Shown here: positions 16,817 through 25,320 of the stretch, one piece after another
How positions within the stretch are numbered: the first letter of the stretch is position 1
Layout of the letters: the number at the start of each line of letters is the position of its first letter
Assembly (NCBI GenBank): GCA_903843225.1
Contig: CAIMOX010000036.1
Coordinates: forward strand, 1 to 36,203
DNA length: 36,203 nucleotides
From: an uncultured Actinomycetes bacterium
GTDB lineage: Bacteria > Actinomycetota > Actinomycetes > Nanopelagicales > Nanopelagicaceae
Reading direction: 5' to 3'
The notes under the pieces: model-generated
What the model was told of the DNA's origin: nothing
The model's database searches: none
What the model saw: only the letters and a program-made list of their open reading frames with translations
Program-made: the position numbers and the translations under genes

Positions 16817-17815
16817 TTACTTGCGCGAACTCTTCTTCTTCGCGGTTGCCTTCTTTGCAGGACTCTTTTTAGCTGCAGCCTTCTTCACAGGTGATTTCCT
16901 AGCAGGGGCCTTCTTGGCTGGGGCCTTTTTCTTCGCCGCTCCATCATTCTTTACGGCAGATAGATTATCGCCTTCGTCACCAATGCTCTCCTTGCGCACG
17001 CCTTGACCAGATCCGCCACGAACAAATTCCTTCGTGATCGGTTGGTTCTGGTCATCAAGGTTGCGATCGATATCTTCTGTGAGACCTGCAAGTCGTTCAA
17101 AGGCAGAGGCGAGACGGTGACGAGATTGCTCTATCGCCTGTTGCGCAGCTGAAAGTGATTGGGTTTGAATCTTGTAGAGGCGCTCGGACTCTGCAACTGC
17201 AGAGGTAAGCCAATTTCGATAATCGGCAATGCTCGAGATCGCCCCACGAATAAGCTCTTCCGATTCACTCTTGGCCGCAGCAGTAATCGAAGCTGCTTCA
17301 CGCTTTTTAGATGCAAGCATCGCTTCTACTTCTTGAGCGCTCGTTATGCGCAGCGCTTCGACTTCCCGCTTAGCGCTCTCGACCAAGGTGCGAGCAGAGC
17401 GTTGGGCACTAGCCGTGACCTCAGCTCCCTCTGATTGTGCGACCTCAAGATACTTACGTCCACGAGATTCCGCGGTAGCTAATATTGATTTCGCCTTTGA
17501 CTCAGCGGCTGCAGTTGCTTCGCTAGCGATCCGAGAACTCTCAGTCAGGAGCTTTGCAGCTTGAGTGCTAGCGTTTTTTTCACGGGCTTGAGCTGTCTTC
17601 ACCAAGTTCATGGCGGTTTCGGTCGCGAGAATTTCAAACTCTTCCCGAGTCAGCGAGGTAATATCTTTTCGAGAGCGAAGATCTGCAAGTTGGGCTTCTA
17701 GATCACGAATGCGATCGACGACTCCACTTGCTGGCATCGTGGTGGCAGGTTGGGTCTGCGTGTTAGAGCCTTCGTCTCTATACCCCACCCATGAGAGAAA
17801 ATTCTTCCGCGCCAT
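16817..17815 (-). CDS. Coiled-coil protein with histone H1-like C-terminal tail
   Basis: About 332 residues. After a short N-terminus with NFLSWVGYRDEG, a long Ala/Glu/Lys/Ser-rich region (about residues 35-265) shows heptad-like periodicity and no Pro or Gly breaks, like DivIVA/Wag31 or Scy-type polar scaffold proteins. The last 40 or so residues are a Lys/Ala/Pro tail with KKAPAKKAPARKSPVKK. A cytoplasmic scaffold that also touches DNA is a reasonable inference. I chose ATG at 17815; a longer frame begins at 17827, but a TAGCAT -10 element ends only 3 bases before that ATG, so transcription would start inside it. It is followed directly by the acyltransferase gene and preceded by the esterase gene on the same strand. 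Confidence 0.75.
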   Translation of the reverse strand: MARKNFLSWVGYRDEGSNTQTQPATTMPASGVVDRIRDLEAQLADLRSRKDITSLTREEFEILATETAMNLVKTAQAREKNASTQAAKLLTESSRIASEATAAAESKAKSILATAESRGRKYLEVAQSEGAEVTASAQRSARTLVESAKREVEALRITSAQEVEAMLASKKREAASITAAAKSESEELIRGAISSIADYRNWLTSAVAESERLYKIQTQSLSAAQQAIEQSRHRLASAFERLAGLTEDIDRNLDDQNQPITKEFVRGGSGQGVRKESIGDEGDNLSAVKNDGAAKKKAPAKKAPARKSPVKKAAAKKSPAKKATAKKKSSRK

Positions 17816-17925
17816 GTTCTGCCCCATTTCATGCTAATGCCGTGATCGTGCCACCGTGCTGCCAGACGATGATTCTATGGGAGCGGCTAGATCGGTGGAA
17901 GTCCGCCCAGCGCCTAGGTGTTGAA

Positions 17926-18966
17926 CTAGTGCGTGGGAGTTGAAGTAGGCGTAGGGGAATCGCTCGATGCAGCCGAAGACGAGGGTGCAGGGGTGAGCTC
18001 AGTTGGTGATGGAGTCGGCGATACTGGCGATACTGGCGATACTGGCGATACTGGCGATACTGGCATGCTGGTCGGTGTCGCAGTCTGCGGGGCCGCGGGC
18101 CAGCTCAACCACTTTGTGAAGATCACGGCCTCATTCGCGACGAACACGAATGAGTGGCCACCGGTTGGAGCACTTGTTGTTACTGGAATTTTGAGCGCAG
18201 TTAATTTTCTTGCCCAGCTCGCCATTTGACCGTGAATCGACGTAGTGAAATCATCCTTGGCTTCAGCGAGGTACCACCGTAATTTTTTTGCTGCTTCTAA
18301 ATAATTGGCCGGGGTCTGAAAGGCAATTTTTTTTGTGCTGGCGAATGCACCGGTGAGATCGTCAACAATGAAGTAGCCAGCGAGGGTAATCACTTGGCTA
18401 AAGAGATCAGGGTGGTGCAGGGCGATCATTGCCGCGCCATAACCACCCATAGAGAAACCAACAATTGCACGCTCTGACTTTGGGCGAATTCTTGACCCTT
18501 CAACTGCGGTGATTGCATTAGTGGTTAGCCAGGTTTCGATCATGGATTTTCCATCACTGCTATCTGCCCATTCAGAGTCAACATGCGTCTTTGCATTTCC
18601 ATCGGGGAATGCGGCGATAAATGGTCTCGTTCCATTGTTAAAGTCTTTGAGTAGCGATGCAGTAACACCTGCGATCATAGATGAGGGTGATCCTGGCCAG
18701 CCGTGAAGAAAGTAGACAACGGGCAAAGTATTGGGATCAATATTTTTGAGAGGGGGAGTCCAGGTATAAATATCGCGCATTGGGAAGTCAGGCTCAGGGC
18801 TCGTAACTTTCAGATCAACGAGAGTGCCAGAGCTATACGTTTTCGTTGAAATCGTTTTAATGACAACTGCTGCTGAATGTGATGCTGGAGTAGTAGTAAC
18901 CAGCGCTATGAGGGTTAAGAGAGCAGTTATGACCGCTGGGCCTATCCAGGATCTCTCCGTGCGCAT
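17926..18966 (-). CDS. Secreted esterase (esterase D / antigen 85-like alpha/beta hydrolase)
   Basis: A 346-residue exported hydrolase. The signal peptide spans about residues 1-32 (Arg-rich start, hydrophobic 10-24, cleavage near SHS-A). The alpha/beta-hydrolase fold shows the oxyanion-side HGWPGSP at 88-94, the nucleophile S172 in GFSMGGYG and H270 in GGHSF; the acid is probably one of the aspartates between them. This resembles the esterase/mycolyltransferase group, but the substrate is unknown. After residue 295 the protein becomes a Pro/Ser/Thr-rich tail, including five VSP repeats at 302-316 encoded by a perfect 9-bp tandem repeat. Such tails often act as wall-spanning linkers. A TAGAGT hexamer 5 bases before the ATG is a weak leaderless promoter candidate. 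Confidence 0.85.
   Translation of the reverse strand: MRTERSWIGPAVITALLTLIALVTTTPASHSAAVVIKTISTKTYSSGTLVDLKVTSPEPDFPMRDIYTWTPPLKNIDPNTLPVVYFLHGWPGSPSSMIAGVTASLLKDFNNGTRPFIAAFPDGNAKTHVDSEWADSSDGKSMIETWLTTNAITAVEGSRIRPKSERAIVGFSMGGYGAAMIALHHPDLFSQVITLAGYFIVDDLTGAFASTKKIAFQTPANYLEAAKKLRWYLAEAKDDFTTSIHGQMASWARKLTALKIPVTTSAPTGGHSFVFVANEAVIFTKWLSWPAAPQTATPTSMPVSPVSPVSPVSPVSPTPSPTELTPAPSSSAASSDSPTPTSTPTH
18017..18061. repeat. 9-bp tandem repeat (5 perfect copies) in the esterase tail
   Basis: GGCGATACT is repeated five times without a mismatch, encoding V-S-P on the minus strand. Because the unit is a multiple of three, gain or loss of copies keeps the frame and only changes tail length. Confidence 0.95.
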
Positions 18967-19060
18967 ACCGCACTCTAACGCGGGATGGGCATGCGGCAGA
19001 AAGAGCTTTGAGCAGCAATCCTGATGAGGGATTCTCAGCTAAATATGAGAGAATAAAGGT

Positions 19061-19504
19061 ATGAAGAAGAGAATGAAGTTGCGTCGCAAAAGCCTGCTCC
19101 TTACCTCTCTCTTGCTGCTTCCCATTGGCCACGGAACGAGCGCTCTCGCAGCATCACCATCGCCATCGGCGAAGGCGAAGGCGGCGCACTCGGAAACAAG
19201 GATTCATGGCCTATCTGCTGCACAACAAGCGGCCATTGCTGCGGCGAAGTTGACCTATCAATCCGCCGTGCAATCTGCCCTTGACGGTGCGAATAAAGCA
19301 ATTGCCGATGCGCGCAGTATTCGTGATCAAGCCCTCGCTGCTGCCGGTAAAGATGTGAATGTTCGTAAGCTCGCGAATTCTGATTTCATGAATAGTTCGG
19401 CCCAAATTTGGGGAGTTTTTAAGACATCAGTGGCTGCAGCAAAAGGAACATTTGACAGTACCGTCACTGCTATTAAATCAGGAGAAGCCCCTACTACGAA
19501 ATAA
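19061..19504 (+). CDS. Small secreted Ala-rich helical protein, unknown
   Basis: I do not recognise the family. The 147-residue product starts with a clear signal peptide (KKRMKLRRK, then a Leu-rich core, probable cleavage after ALA near residue 30). The mature part begins with a Ser/Pro/Ala/Lys-rich stretch, followed by two long Ala-rich helices around SAAQQAAIAAAKLTYQSAVQ and the segment after it. There are no cysteines and no catalytic motif. It is likely a small helical protein of the cell envelope. The start ATG at 19061 is preceded by AAAGG very close by, so the initiation mode is unclear. The gene is divergent from the secreted esterase, with a 94-base gap, so the two may share a regulatory region. 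Confidence 0.65.
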   Translation: MKKRMKLRRKSLLLTSLLLLPIGHGTSALAASPSPSAKAKAAHSETRIHGLSAAQQAAIAAAKLTYQSAVQSALDGANKAIADARSIRDQALAAAGKDVNVRKLANSDFMNSSAQIWGVFKTSVAAAKGTFDSTVTAIKSGEAPTTK

Positions 19505-19517
19505 GTTCTCGTTTCAC

Positions 19518-19955
19518 TTAACGGAGCAGGAACGGGCGCAAATCCTTATCGTTGATGTAATGCCATTGGATATCTAAGACAACTTCAGGGTGCTCGGTGT
19601 CGTGCCCCTTCCACTGATGCTCTTCACCTTCATGTGGGTGATTTCTGAGTTCGTGGTGGTGCATCTCATTATCAACGAAGAACCATTCCTCCCAGAGGGC
19701 AGGTTCGGAGGTCACAGATAGTGGAGCAGCGTGTAGGACGCCAGGCTCGATTGCGTGGTGTTTAAAAATTACCCACTCATATTCGGCATAGGGGTCCTCT
19801 GTCGCCGTTGATTCGGCTAGCGCCCCAAGAAACTCTTTCTCAAAATCAACGTTAATCGCGGCAAGTAACTGGTCAGCGCCAATTTCAATCCACCGCTCGG
19901 CCAAGGCAAGCTTCCACTCGGTCAATAATGAGAGATCGAAGGTCGTTGCAGTCAT
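19518..19955 (-). CDS. His-rich acidic protein, unknown
   Basis: A 145-residue soluble protein that I cannot assign. It lacks a signal peptide or membrane segments. It is acidic and carries 12 histidines, nine of them in the C-terminal third in the region with EMHHHELRNHPHEGEEH and KGHDTEHPE, which suggests metal binding. Aromatic residues are also frequent (WVIF, WEEWFFVD, IQWHYI). A good Shine-Dalgarno AAGGAG lies 4 bases before the ATG at 19955, which supports a real gene. It converges on the small secreted protein, ending 13 bases away, and diverges from the sugar-binding protein gene. Confidence 0.7.
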   Translation of the reverse strand: MTATTFDLSLLTEWKLALAERWIEIGADQLLAAINVDFEKEFLGALAESTATEDPYAEYEWVIFKHHAIEPGVLHAAPLSVTSEPALWEEWFFVDNEMHHHELRNHPHEGEEHQWKGHDTEHPEVVLDIQWHYINDKDLRPFLLR

Positions 19956-20067
19956 GGCGCTCCTTGGCGTGGGATGTGTTTAGCGGCGCAATCGTATTGG
20001 CTCACCTCGTTGCTCGGGCTGAGCCTGGCCGTTATGAAATTGTTATAAGTCTTGGGCGTGTAGGGGG

Positions 20068-20096
20068 TTGCCCTTATGACCAAGTACTACTTTAAT
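20068..20096 (+). promoter_or_regulatory. Candidate promoter of the first sugar importer
   Basis: TTGCCC (20068-20073), a 17-base spacer, then TTTAAT (20091-20096). Transcription would start near 20103, leaving a leader of about 80 bases. The inverted repeat AAGTA-C-TACTT (20082-20092) covers the spacer and the edge of the -10 element. Confidence 0.55.
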
Positions 20097-20101
20097 ACGT
20101 C

Positions 20102-20115
20102 TGACATCGTTGTCA
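20102..20115. promoter_or_regulatory. Candidate LacI-family operator
   Basis: TGACATCGTTGTCA is symmetric at 12 of 14 positions and has a central CG, the usual shape of LacI-family operators. It begins at about the predicted transcription start, where a bound repressor would block initiation. The LacI-family gene at 23083 is the last gene of this cluster and the natural candidate to bind it; this is inference. Confidence 0.5.
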
Positions 20116-20181
20116 AGAATTCAGGTAACGATGGTTTTAGATAGCGGCTCACCAGGAGGCGCTACCCTCGAAAGGAAAATC

Positions 20182-21177
20182 ATGTCATCATCAATTAAGC
20201 GCCGCAGCCTCGCTGCAGTTGCAATTGGTGCTTCTGCAGTTCTCGCAACAGCAGCAGTTCCAGCAACTTCACATGCCGCCGCAAAGCTCAAGATCGCATT
20301 CGTAATGGGTGCTGAGTCAGATCCATTCTTCCAGGCCATGAAGGTCGGAGCCGTTGCAGAAGCAAAGGTTAAGAATGTTGATCTCATCTGGCAGGGAGAC
20401 CCATCGGTCTACTCACCAGCAACTCAGATTCCAATCGCTGATGCAGTTCTTGCACAGAAGCCAGATGGATTGGTTCTTATCCCAACAGACCCAACAGCTC
20501 TTCAAGCAACAGTTACCAAGGCTGTCGCTGCAAAGATTCCAGTTGTAAACGTTGATACCCACGTTGGTGACCTCACAAACGTTGTCTCATTCATCACAGG
20601 CGATAACGCTGATGGTGGTTCAAAGGCTGCTGATGCAATTGCAAAGGCAATTAAGTATTCATCTTCAAAGAAGTTCCAGGTTGCAGTTGGTCTCACTTCA
20701 GCTACAGCAACAACAAACGTTGCGCGTCTTGAAGGCTTCAAGGCTCAGATTGCTGCAAAGTATCCAAACATCACAATCGTTGATGTTGCATACTCACAGT
20801 CACAGCCTGCGGTAGCTAATACAAACGTCAGCAACTGGTTGACGAAGTATCCAAATCTCAACGGTATTTTTGCTATCGATGGAACAAACGCTGATGGAGC
20901 TGCATCTGCAATCCAGGCTAAGGGCCTCGTCGGCAAGGTCGCACTCGTTGGTTATGATGCATACAAGAAGAACGTTGATTTGATTGGCAAGCGCGTCATC
21001 ACAGCGCTCATCGCTCAGGATCCTGCACAGGAAGCTAAGCGCGCCATCGATACACTCGTCGACTACATCGGCGGAAAGACAGCTGGAATCCAGAAGAACG
21101 TTGTGATCCCTAACTTCACAATCGACATCTACACCCATGCTAAGGAAAAGAAGCAGTACACCTACGTACAGAAGTAA
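20182..21177 (+). CDS. Sugar ABC transporter substrate-binding protein (ribose-type)
   Basis: A 331-residue exported binding protein of the periplasmic-binding-protein-4 (RbsB-like) type that captures a sugar for the permease and ATPase encoded next. The signal peptide has KRR at 6-8, a hydrophobic core, and probable cleavage after SHA near residue 32. The mature part starts with LKIAFVMGAESDPFF, typical of the group, and PDGLVLIPTDPTAL and IFAIDGTNADGAA are also family-like. The start is ATG at 20182, chosen for AAAGGA 6 bases upstream and the signal peptide; the longer frame from 20110 adds 24 residues before it. The ligand is not told by sequence, but xylA nearby suggests a pentose. The stem-loop after its stop likely keeps this mRNA segment in excess. 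Confidence 0.92.
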   Translation: MSSSIKRRSLAAVAIGASAVLATAAVPATSHAAAKLKIAFVMGAESDPFFQAMKVGAVAEAKVKNVDLIWQGDPSVYSPATQIPIADAVLAQKPDGLVLIPTDPTALQATVTKAVAAKIPVVNVDTHVGDLTNVVSFITGDNADGGSKAADAIAKAIKYSSSKKFQVAVGLTSATATTNVARLEGFKAQIAAKYPNITIVDVAYSQSQPAVANTNVSNWLTKYPNLNGIFAIDGTNADGAASAIQAKGLVGKVALVGYDAYKKNVDLIGKRVITALIAQDPAQEAKRAIDTLVDYIGGKTAGIQKNVVIPNFTIDIYTHAKEKKQYTYVQK

Positions 21178-21219
21178 TGCTCGTAGTGAGTACCAAGTAC
21201 GACAGCTAGGAAATAGGAT

Positions 21220-21253
21220 GGGCCGGTAGAAATCGAGGGATGGCTGCCGGCCC
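21220..21253 (+). promoter_or_regulatory. Intercistronic stem-loop after the binding-protein gene
   Basis: GGGCCGGTAG (21220-21229) pairs with CTGCCGGCCC (21244-21253), ten pairs with one G-U, around a 14-base loop. No T-run follows, so it is more likely an mRNA-stabilising or processing element protecting the upstream message, as in other binding-protein operons, than a terminator. Confidence 0.6.
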
Positions 21254-21300
21254 CTCCCATGCTCTGCTCAGAAACACTTCCCACCTGCTAAAAGGATCAC

Positions 21301-22308
21301 ATGACGACTCAAGTAACCCAAGCGCCTTCTACCTCTTCTAGAGTGAAGGGCCTATTCAAAAATCAGCAATTTATTCTGGTTCTCGTTCTGATCGCCATGG
21401 TCGCCTTCTTCTCCTTTAAAAACCACATCTTCTTTACCACTGCGGTCTTTGCGAATGTCCTCTCCGATTGGATTCCTGTAGTACTGATGGCGGTCGGTGA
21501 AACCTTCGTGATCATTACCGGGGGCATCGATCTCTCTGTCGGATCAACGGTTGGATTTTCCGGTGTAATCGCAGCTTTTGCGATGCGAAATCTCACATCA
21601 CATAATGTGAATCAGAATGAAACACTTGCGATAGGACTCCTTGTCGCTGTTGCTGTTGGTGCCGGAATTGGTCTCATCAATGCCTTGCTGATTACGCGCG
21701 CAAGAATTGTTCCTTTTGTTGCCACACTTGCAACCCTCGGAGCATTCCGTGGACTATGCATTGTGACAACTGGTGGTGGTCCGGTCGGGGACGGTCCAGA
21801 AAATGCAATCAACCTTACAGTTCCCAAGTACGGTCCCTTTAATGGCCCAGGATTAGTTGTCGTCATCATCGTGGCGGTGATCGGCCTCTACCTTCACAAG
21901 TCTCGTTTTGGCCGTTACACCTATGCGATCGGTTCTAATACTTTTGCGGCGCGATCAGCTGGCATTAATGTAAAAATGCATCTCACAAAAGTTTATGTTC
22001 TCTCTGGAGTGCTCGCAGGTTTAGCAGGTTTCTATCTCTATCTGCGTCTCAGTGTTGGTTCCCCATCTTCTGGCCAATCCGGTGAACTCGATGCAATCGC
22101 AGCAGTAGTTATTGGAGGAGCGGCCCTCGCAGGTGGAATTGGGCGTATCTCTGGAACCGTTCTCGGCTCCTTTATTCTCACAACGGTAACTAGTGGATTA
22201 ATCATTATTGGCGTTGCACCAAACTGGAAGCAGGTGGTCGTAGCCATTCTGATTGCAGCAGCGGTCTTCTCACAAGGTTTACGCAATTGGACGAAGGGTG
22301 GCGAATAG
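21301..22308 (+). CDS. Sugar ABC transporter permease (RbsC-like)
   Basis: A 335-residue inner-membrane permease of the ribose/xylose type (BPD_transp_2 family) with about ten hydrophobic segments. The family motif GGIDLSVGS is at about residues 74-82, and the cytoplasmic loop that contacts the ATPase contains GSNTFAARSAGINV near 216-229. The start ATG has AAAAGGA 4 bases upstream. It follows the binding-protein gene after a 123-base gap that holds the stem-loop, and the ATPase gene begins 2 bases after its stop. It is shorter than the second permease at 25455. Confidence 0.93.
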   Translation: MTTQVTQAPSTSSRVKGLFKNQQFILVLVLIAMVAFFSFKNHIFFTTAVFANVLSDWIPVVLMAVGETFVIITGGIDLSVGSTVGFSGVIAAFAMRNLTSHNVNQNETLAIGLLVAVAVGAGIGLINALLITRARIVPFVATLATLGAFRGLCIVTTGGGPVGDGPENAINLTVPKYGPFNGPGLVVVIIVAVIGLYLHKSRFGRYTYAIGSNTFAARSAGINVKMHLTKVYVLSGVLAGLAGFYLYLRLSVGSPSSGQSGELDAIAAVVIGGAALAGGIGRISGTVLGSFILTTVTSGLIIIGVAPNWKQVVVAILIAAAVFSQGLRNWTKGGE

Positions 22309-22310
22309 TA

Positions 22311-23072
22311 ATGGCTCTGGTAACAGATGAGGATGTACTGTACGAAGTAAAGAACGTCTCTAAGAGCTATGGTTCGGTTGTTGCTCTGGATAATGTAAGT
22401 ATGAAAGTTCGTGCTGGGGAGGTGGTTGGACTCGTTGGTGACAACGGCGCTGGCAAATCAACTTTAGTGAAAATACTTTCAGGTGCACATCGCCCCGATT
22501 CTGGGGAAATTCTTCTTGAAGGAAAGGTCCGTGAGTGGCACACACCGCATGATGCCATTGAGGCGGGAATTGAAACACTCTATCAGGAGTCTGGGCTCGC
22601 CCCTCATCTCTCAGTATCTGCAAATGTCTTCCTTGGCCGCGAGCAGGTTAAAGGCGGATTGCTCGGAAGATTGGGATTTCTTGCAAATAAGGAGATGGAT
22701 AAGCAAGCCTTCCAGGATCTGAAGGATGTGGGCATTGCTGTCCCTGAATCTAATCGCTCAGTTTCGCAACTCTCTGGCGGACAGCGGCAGGCGGTAGCGA
22801 TCGGACGTTCGGTAGCCTGGGCTTCAAAGCTGATTCTCTTAGACGAACCAACAAATCACCTCGGTGCTCGTCAGGCTGGCGAAGTTCTCAACATCATCCA
22901 ACAGGTAAAGGCCAAGAATTTCGGAGTCATATTTATTTCACACACTCTGCCCCATGTTCTTCAGGTAACAGATCGAATCGTAGTTCTCCGATTAGGCAAG
23001 ATCGTGGCAGATGCTCCGACCTCAACATTTGATGCCGAGAAGCTCCTCGGAACGATTACCGGGCTCATCTAG
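22311..23072 (+). CDS. Sugar ABC transporter ATP-binding protein
   Basis: A 253-residue ATPase that powers the importer. It has Walker A GDNGAGKST at 43-51, signature LSGGQRQ at 154-160 and Walker B LILLDE at 174-179, followed by the His switch in FISHT. It has one nucleotide-binding domain, unlike the two-domain RbsA of E. coli, so it should act as a homodimer in the manner of FrcA-type proteins. I used ATG at 22311, two bases after the permease stop; a longer frame from a TTG at 22287 would run back into the permease. Its stop TAG overlaps the -10 element of the next gene. Confidence 0.93.
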   Translation: MALVTDEDVLYEVKNVSKSYGSVVALDNVSMKVRAGEVVGLVGDNGAGKSTLVKILSGAHRPDSGEILLEGKVREWHTPHDAIEAGIETLYQESGLAPHLSVSANVFLGREQVKGGLLGRLGFLANKEMDKQAFQDLKDVGIAVPESNRSVSQLSGGQRQAVAIGRSVAWASKLILLDEPTNHLGARQAGEVLNIIQQVKAKNFGVIFISHTLPHVLQVTDRIVVLRLGKIVADAPTSTFDAEKLLGTITGLI

Positions 23073-23075
23073 TAT
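23070..23075 (+). promoter_or_regulatory. Candidate leaderless -10 element for the LacI-family gene
   Basis: TAGTAT, 7 bases before the ATG at 23083. Its first three bases are the stop codon of the ATPase gene. It would let the regulator be made independently of the importer operon. Confidence 0.55.
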
Positions 23076-23082
23076 TTGAACT

Positions 23083-24096
23083 ATGAATCGCACTCGCCCG
23101 ACGATGGTCGATGTTGCTCGGGAATGTGGAGCGAGCCTCAAGACAGTCTCTAGAGTGATTAATGGCGAACCGGGGGTAAAGCCCGAGCTAGCTGCCAAAG
23201 TCGAGCGGGCAGTAAAGAAACTTCACTATAAGCACAACCTCACGGCAGGATCGCTTCGAAGACTGGGTGGGCGAACTCAAACGATTGGGCTATTACTCGA
23301 AGATATTTCCAACCCATACTCCGCCGCACTGCACCGTTCGATTGAGGATGAGGCACGCGCCCGGGGAGTAGAAGTATTTGCTGGCAGTCTTGATGAAGAT
23401 CCAGACCGGGAACGCCAACTAGTTAACGGATTTATTGCCAGGCGTGTTGATGGTCTGATCATTGTTCCTTCATCTACAGACCACAAATACCTGGCGGCGG
23501 AGCGAAAAGCTGGGACCCACTTTGTCTTTGTTGATCGCCCTGCCCATGGATTTAAGGCTGATACGGTAATCACCACTAATAGTGATGGCGTTGAAGGATC
23601 ACTGCAGAGTTTGATAAAAAATGGCCATACGCGAATCGCTTACCTAGGTGACTTTGAAAAGATTTATACCGCGCGAGAACGATATCGTGGCTTTTGTTCT
23701 GCAATGAGTAAAGGCAAGATCGCAATTCGACCCGAGCTAGTCAGACTTGGTTTTGCACATAGATCGGAGATTGAGGCCTTTGTCATCAATTTACTCTCCC
23801 GCAAGGATCGTCCCACAGCGATCTTTGCGGCTCAGAACGTGATCACACTGGAAGTTGTACGTATTTTGCGAGCTAAAAATCTCCATCACAAGGTTGCCCT
23901 CATCGGTTTCGATGATCTCGCATTCGCAGACCTTCTTGACCCGGCGGTCTCCCTTGTGACCCAGGATGTACATGCGATGGGGCAGATCGCAACCGAGCTC
24001 TTATTTGCTCGTCTTGACGGCCTGAGCGCGCCATACGAAGAGCGAGTGGTTCCGACCACATTTACAGAACGTGGTTCAACGCTCATCAAACCTTAA
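23083..24096 (+). CDS. LacI-family transcriptional regulator
   Basis: A 337-residue repressor. The N-terminal helix-turn-helix is clear: [20 protein letters not shown] at residues 7-26, with the hinge region after it ending near 60. The rest is the sugar-binding periplasmic-protein-like domain with [13 protein letters not shown] at about 65-77. It follows the importer genes with a 10-base gap and probably controls them in response to the imported sugar; the operator candidate at 20102 fits. Its TAA stop lies in a TTAA shared with the stop of the convergent xylA. Confidence 0.93.
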   Translation: MNRTRPTMVDVARECGASLKTVSRVINGEPGVKPELAAKVERAVKKLHYKHNLTAGSLRRLGGRTQTIGLLLEDISNPYSAALHRSIEDEARARGVEVFAGSLDEDPDRERQLVNGFIARRVDGLIIVPSSTDHKYLAAERKAGTHFVFVDRPAHGFKADTVITTNSDGVEGSLQSLIKNGHTRIAYLGDFEKIYTARERYRGFCSAMSKGKIAIRPELVRLGFAHRSEIEAFVINLLSRKDRPTAIFAAQNVITLEVVRILRAKNLHHKVALIGFDDLAFADLLDPAVSLVTQDVHAMGQIATELLFARLDGLSAPYEERVVPTTFTERGSTLIKP

Positions 24097-25262
24097 GCGG
24101 TGAAGCCCATCAAGTGCTCGATAGCGAGTTGATCAAGGAGTTCGTACCCTGATCCGCGTAGCGCAGCGCTCTCAACATCAAAGCTTGGATCGCCAAGATC
24201 GCGCCAGGTTTCTCCAGCTGCAAGTGTCGGTGTAGAAAGTTGATCGAGACGAGCTGCCTTCATTGCATCAATCACACGTGGATCTGCGCGGAATGAACGT
24301 GCACGCTCGCGAAGAGCGAGGTAGGTACGCATGTTGTTCGATGCTGATTGCCATACGCCAGCGTCATCTTCATTTCTAAATGGCTTGTAATCAAAGTGCT
24401 TTGGACCTTGATAGTTGTTGCGCTCAAGGAGATCGACTAAGAAGAATGCGCTCTTCAGATCGCCGTGGCCAAAGACCAAATCCTGATCGAACTTTGGACC
24501 ATGCTGACCGTTCAGATCAATATGGAAGAGCTTGCCCTGGAAGAGCGCTTGTGCGATGCCATGAACAAAGTTCAGACCGGCCATCTGCTCATGCCCTACT
24601 TCAGGGTTAAGGCCGACCATCTCGGGGTGAGCAAGAGTCTGAATAAATCCGAGTGCGTGCCCAATCGTTGGAAGATAAATATCACCACGAGGTTCATTTG
24701 GCTTAGGTTCGATGGCAAACTTGAGGTTGTACCCTTGATCGATCACATATTGCCCAAGGATGTTAAATCCTTCGCGATAACGCTCAAGAGCAACGATCGG
24801 ATCTTTACCTGCATCGGTCTCTGAGCCTTCGCGGCCGCCCCAGCAGACATAAATTTCTGCTCCAAGATCAACAGCGAGATCGATGTTGCGCATAACTTTT
24901 CGAATTGCGTAACGGCGAATATCGCGATCATTGGATGTAAGTGCGCCATCTTTAAAGACTGGATGAGAGAAAAGGTTTGTTGTCGCCATCGGGACTTTCA
25001 TCCCGGTATCGGCGAGCGCCTTCTTGAACCGAGCAATCTGAGCATCGCGATCTGCATCATTTGCACCGAAAGGGATCAGATCATCATCGTGGAAGGTGAC
25101 TCCATATGCACCGCGTTTGGCAAGTTCATTGACGGTACGAACGGGATCAAGCGGAGATCGAGTCGCAGCCCCAAAGGGGTCGGCTGCTTGCCAACCAACG
25201 GTCCAGAGGCCAAATGTGAACTTGTCGGATGGCTTTGGTGTGAGTGCACTCTCGTTTGTCAT
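24093..25262 (-). CDS. xylA: Xylose isomerase
   Basis: Converts D-xylose to D-xylulose (and glucose to fructose) with two divalent metal ions. The 389-residue protein follows the Streptomyces-type short form closely: H58 in [15 protein letters not shown] at 141-148, E185 and K187 in EPKPNEP, E221 and H224 in NPEVGHEQ, and [14 protein letters not shown] with the metal-binding aspartates. One visible difference is H in NGQHG where the Streptomyces enzymes usually have N. The ATG at 25262 has AAGGAG 8 bases upstream. The xylFGH-type importer is upstream on the same strand beyond the tRNA gene, but no xylulokinase gene is in the window. Confidence 0.97.
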   Translation of the reverse strand: MTNESALTPKPSDKFTFGLWTVGWQAADPFGAATRSPLDPVRTVNELAKRGAYGVTFHDDDLIPFGANDADRDAQIARFKKALADTGMKVPMATTNLFSHPVFKDGALTSNDRDIRRYAIRKVMRNIDLAVDLGAEIYVCWGGREGSETDAGKDPIVALERYREGFNILGQYVIDQGYNLKFAIEPKPNEPRGDIYLPTIGHALGFIQTLAHPEMVGLNPEVGHEQMAGLNFVHGIAQALFQGKLFHIDLNGQHGPKFDQDLVFGHGDLKSAFFLVDLLERNNYQGPKHFDYKPFRNEDDAGVWQSASNNMRTYLALRERARSFRADPRVIDAMKAARLDQLSTPTLAAGETWRDLGDPSFDVESAALRGSGYELLDQLAIEHLMGFTA

Positions 25263-25291
25263 GTCGTTATTCTCCTTCTTTTAGCTTCAGT

Positions 25292-25320
25292 TTGGAAGAG
25301 TGGAGTCTTTCGCCTAAACT
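25292..25320 (+). promoter_or_regulatory. Promoter of tRNA-Leu
   Basis: TTGGAA (25292-25297), a 17-base spacer, then TAAACT (25315-25320). Transcription would start near 25327, giving a 28-base leader that contains the inverted repeat ACTAACT (25327-25333) and AGTTAGT (25343-25349). On the other strand this same stretch is the xylA upstream region. Confidence 0.6.

Noticed and set aside
20110-20181. N-terminal extension of the first sugar-binding protein
   Set aside because: The extra 24 residues would hide the signal peptide and overlap the operator region; ATG at 20182 has a good ribosome-binding site.
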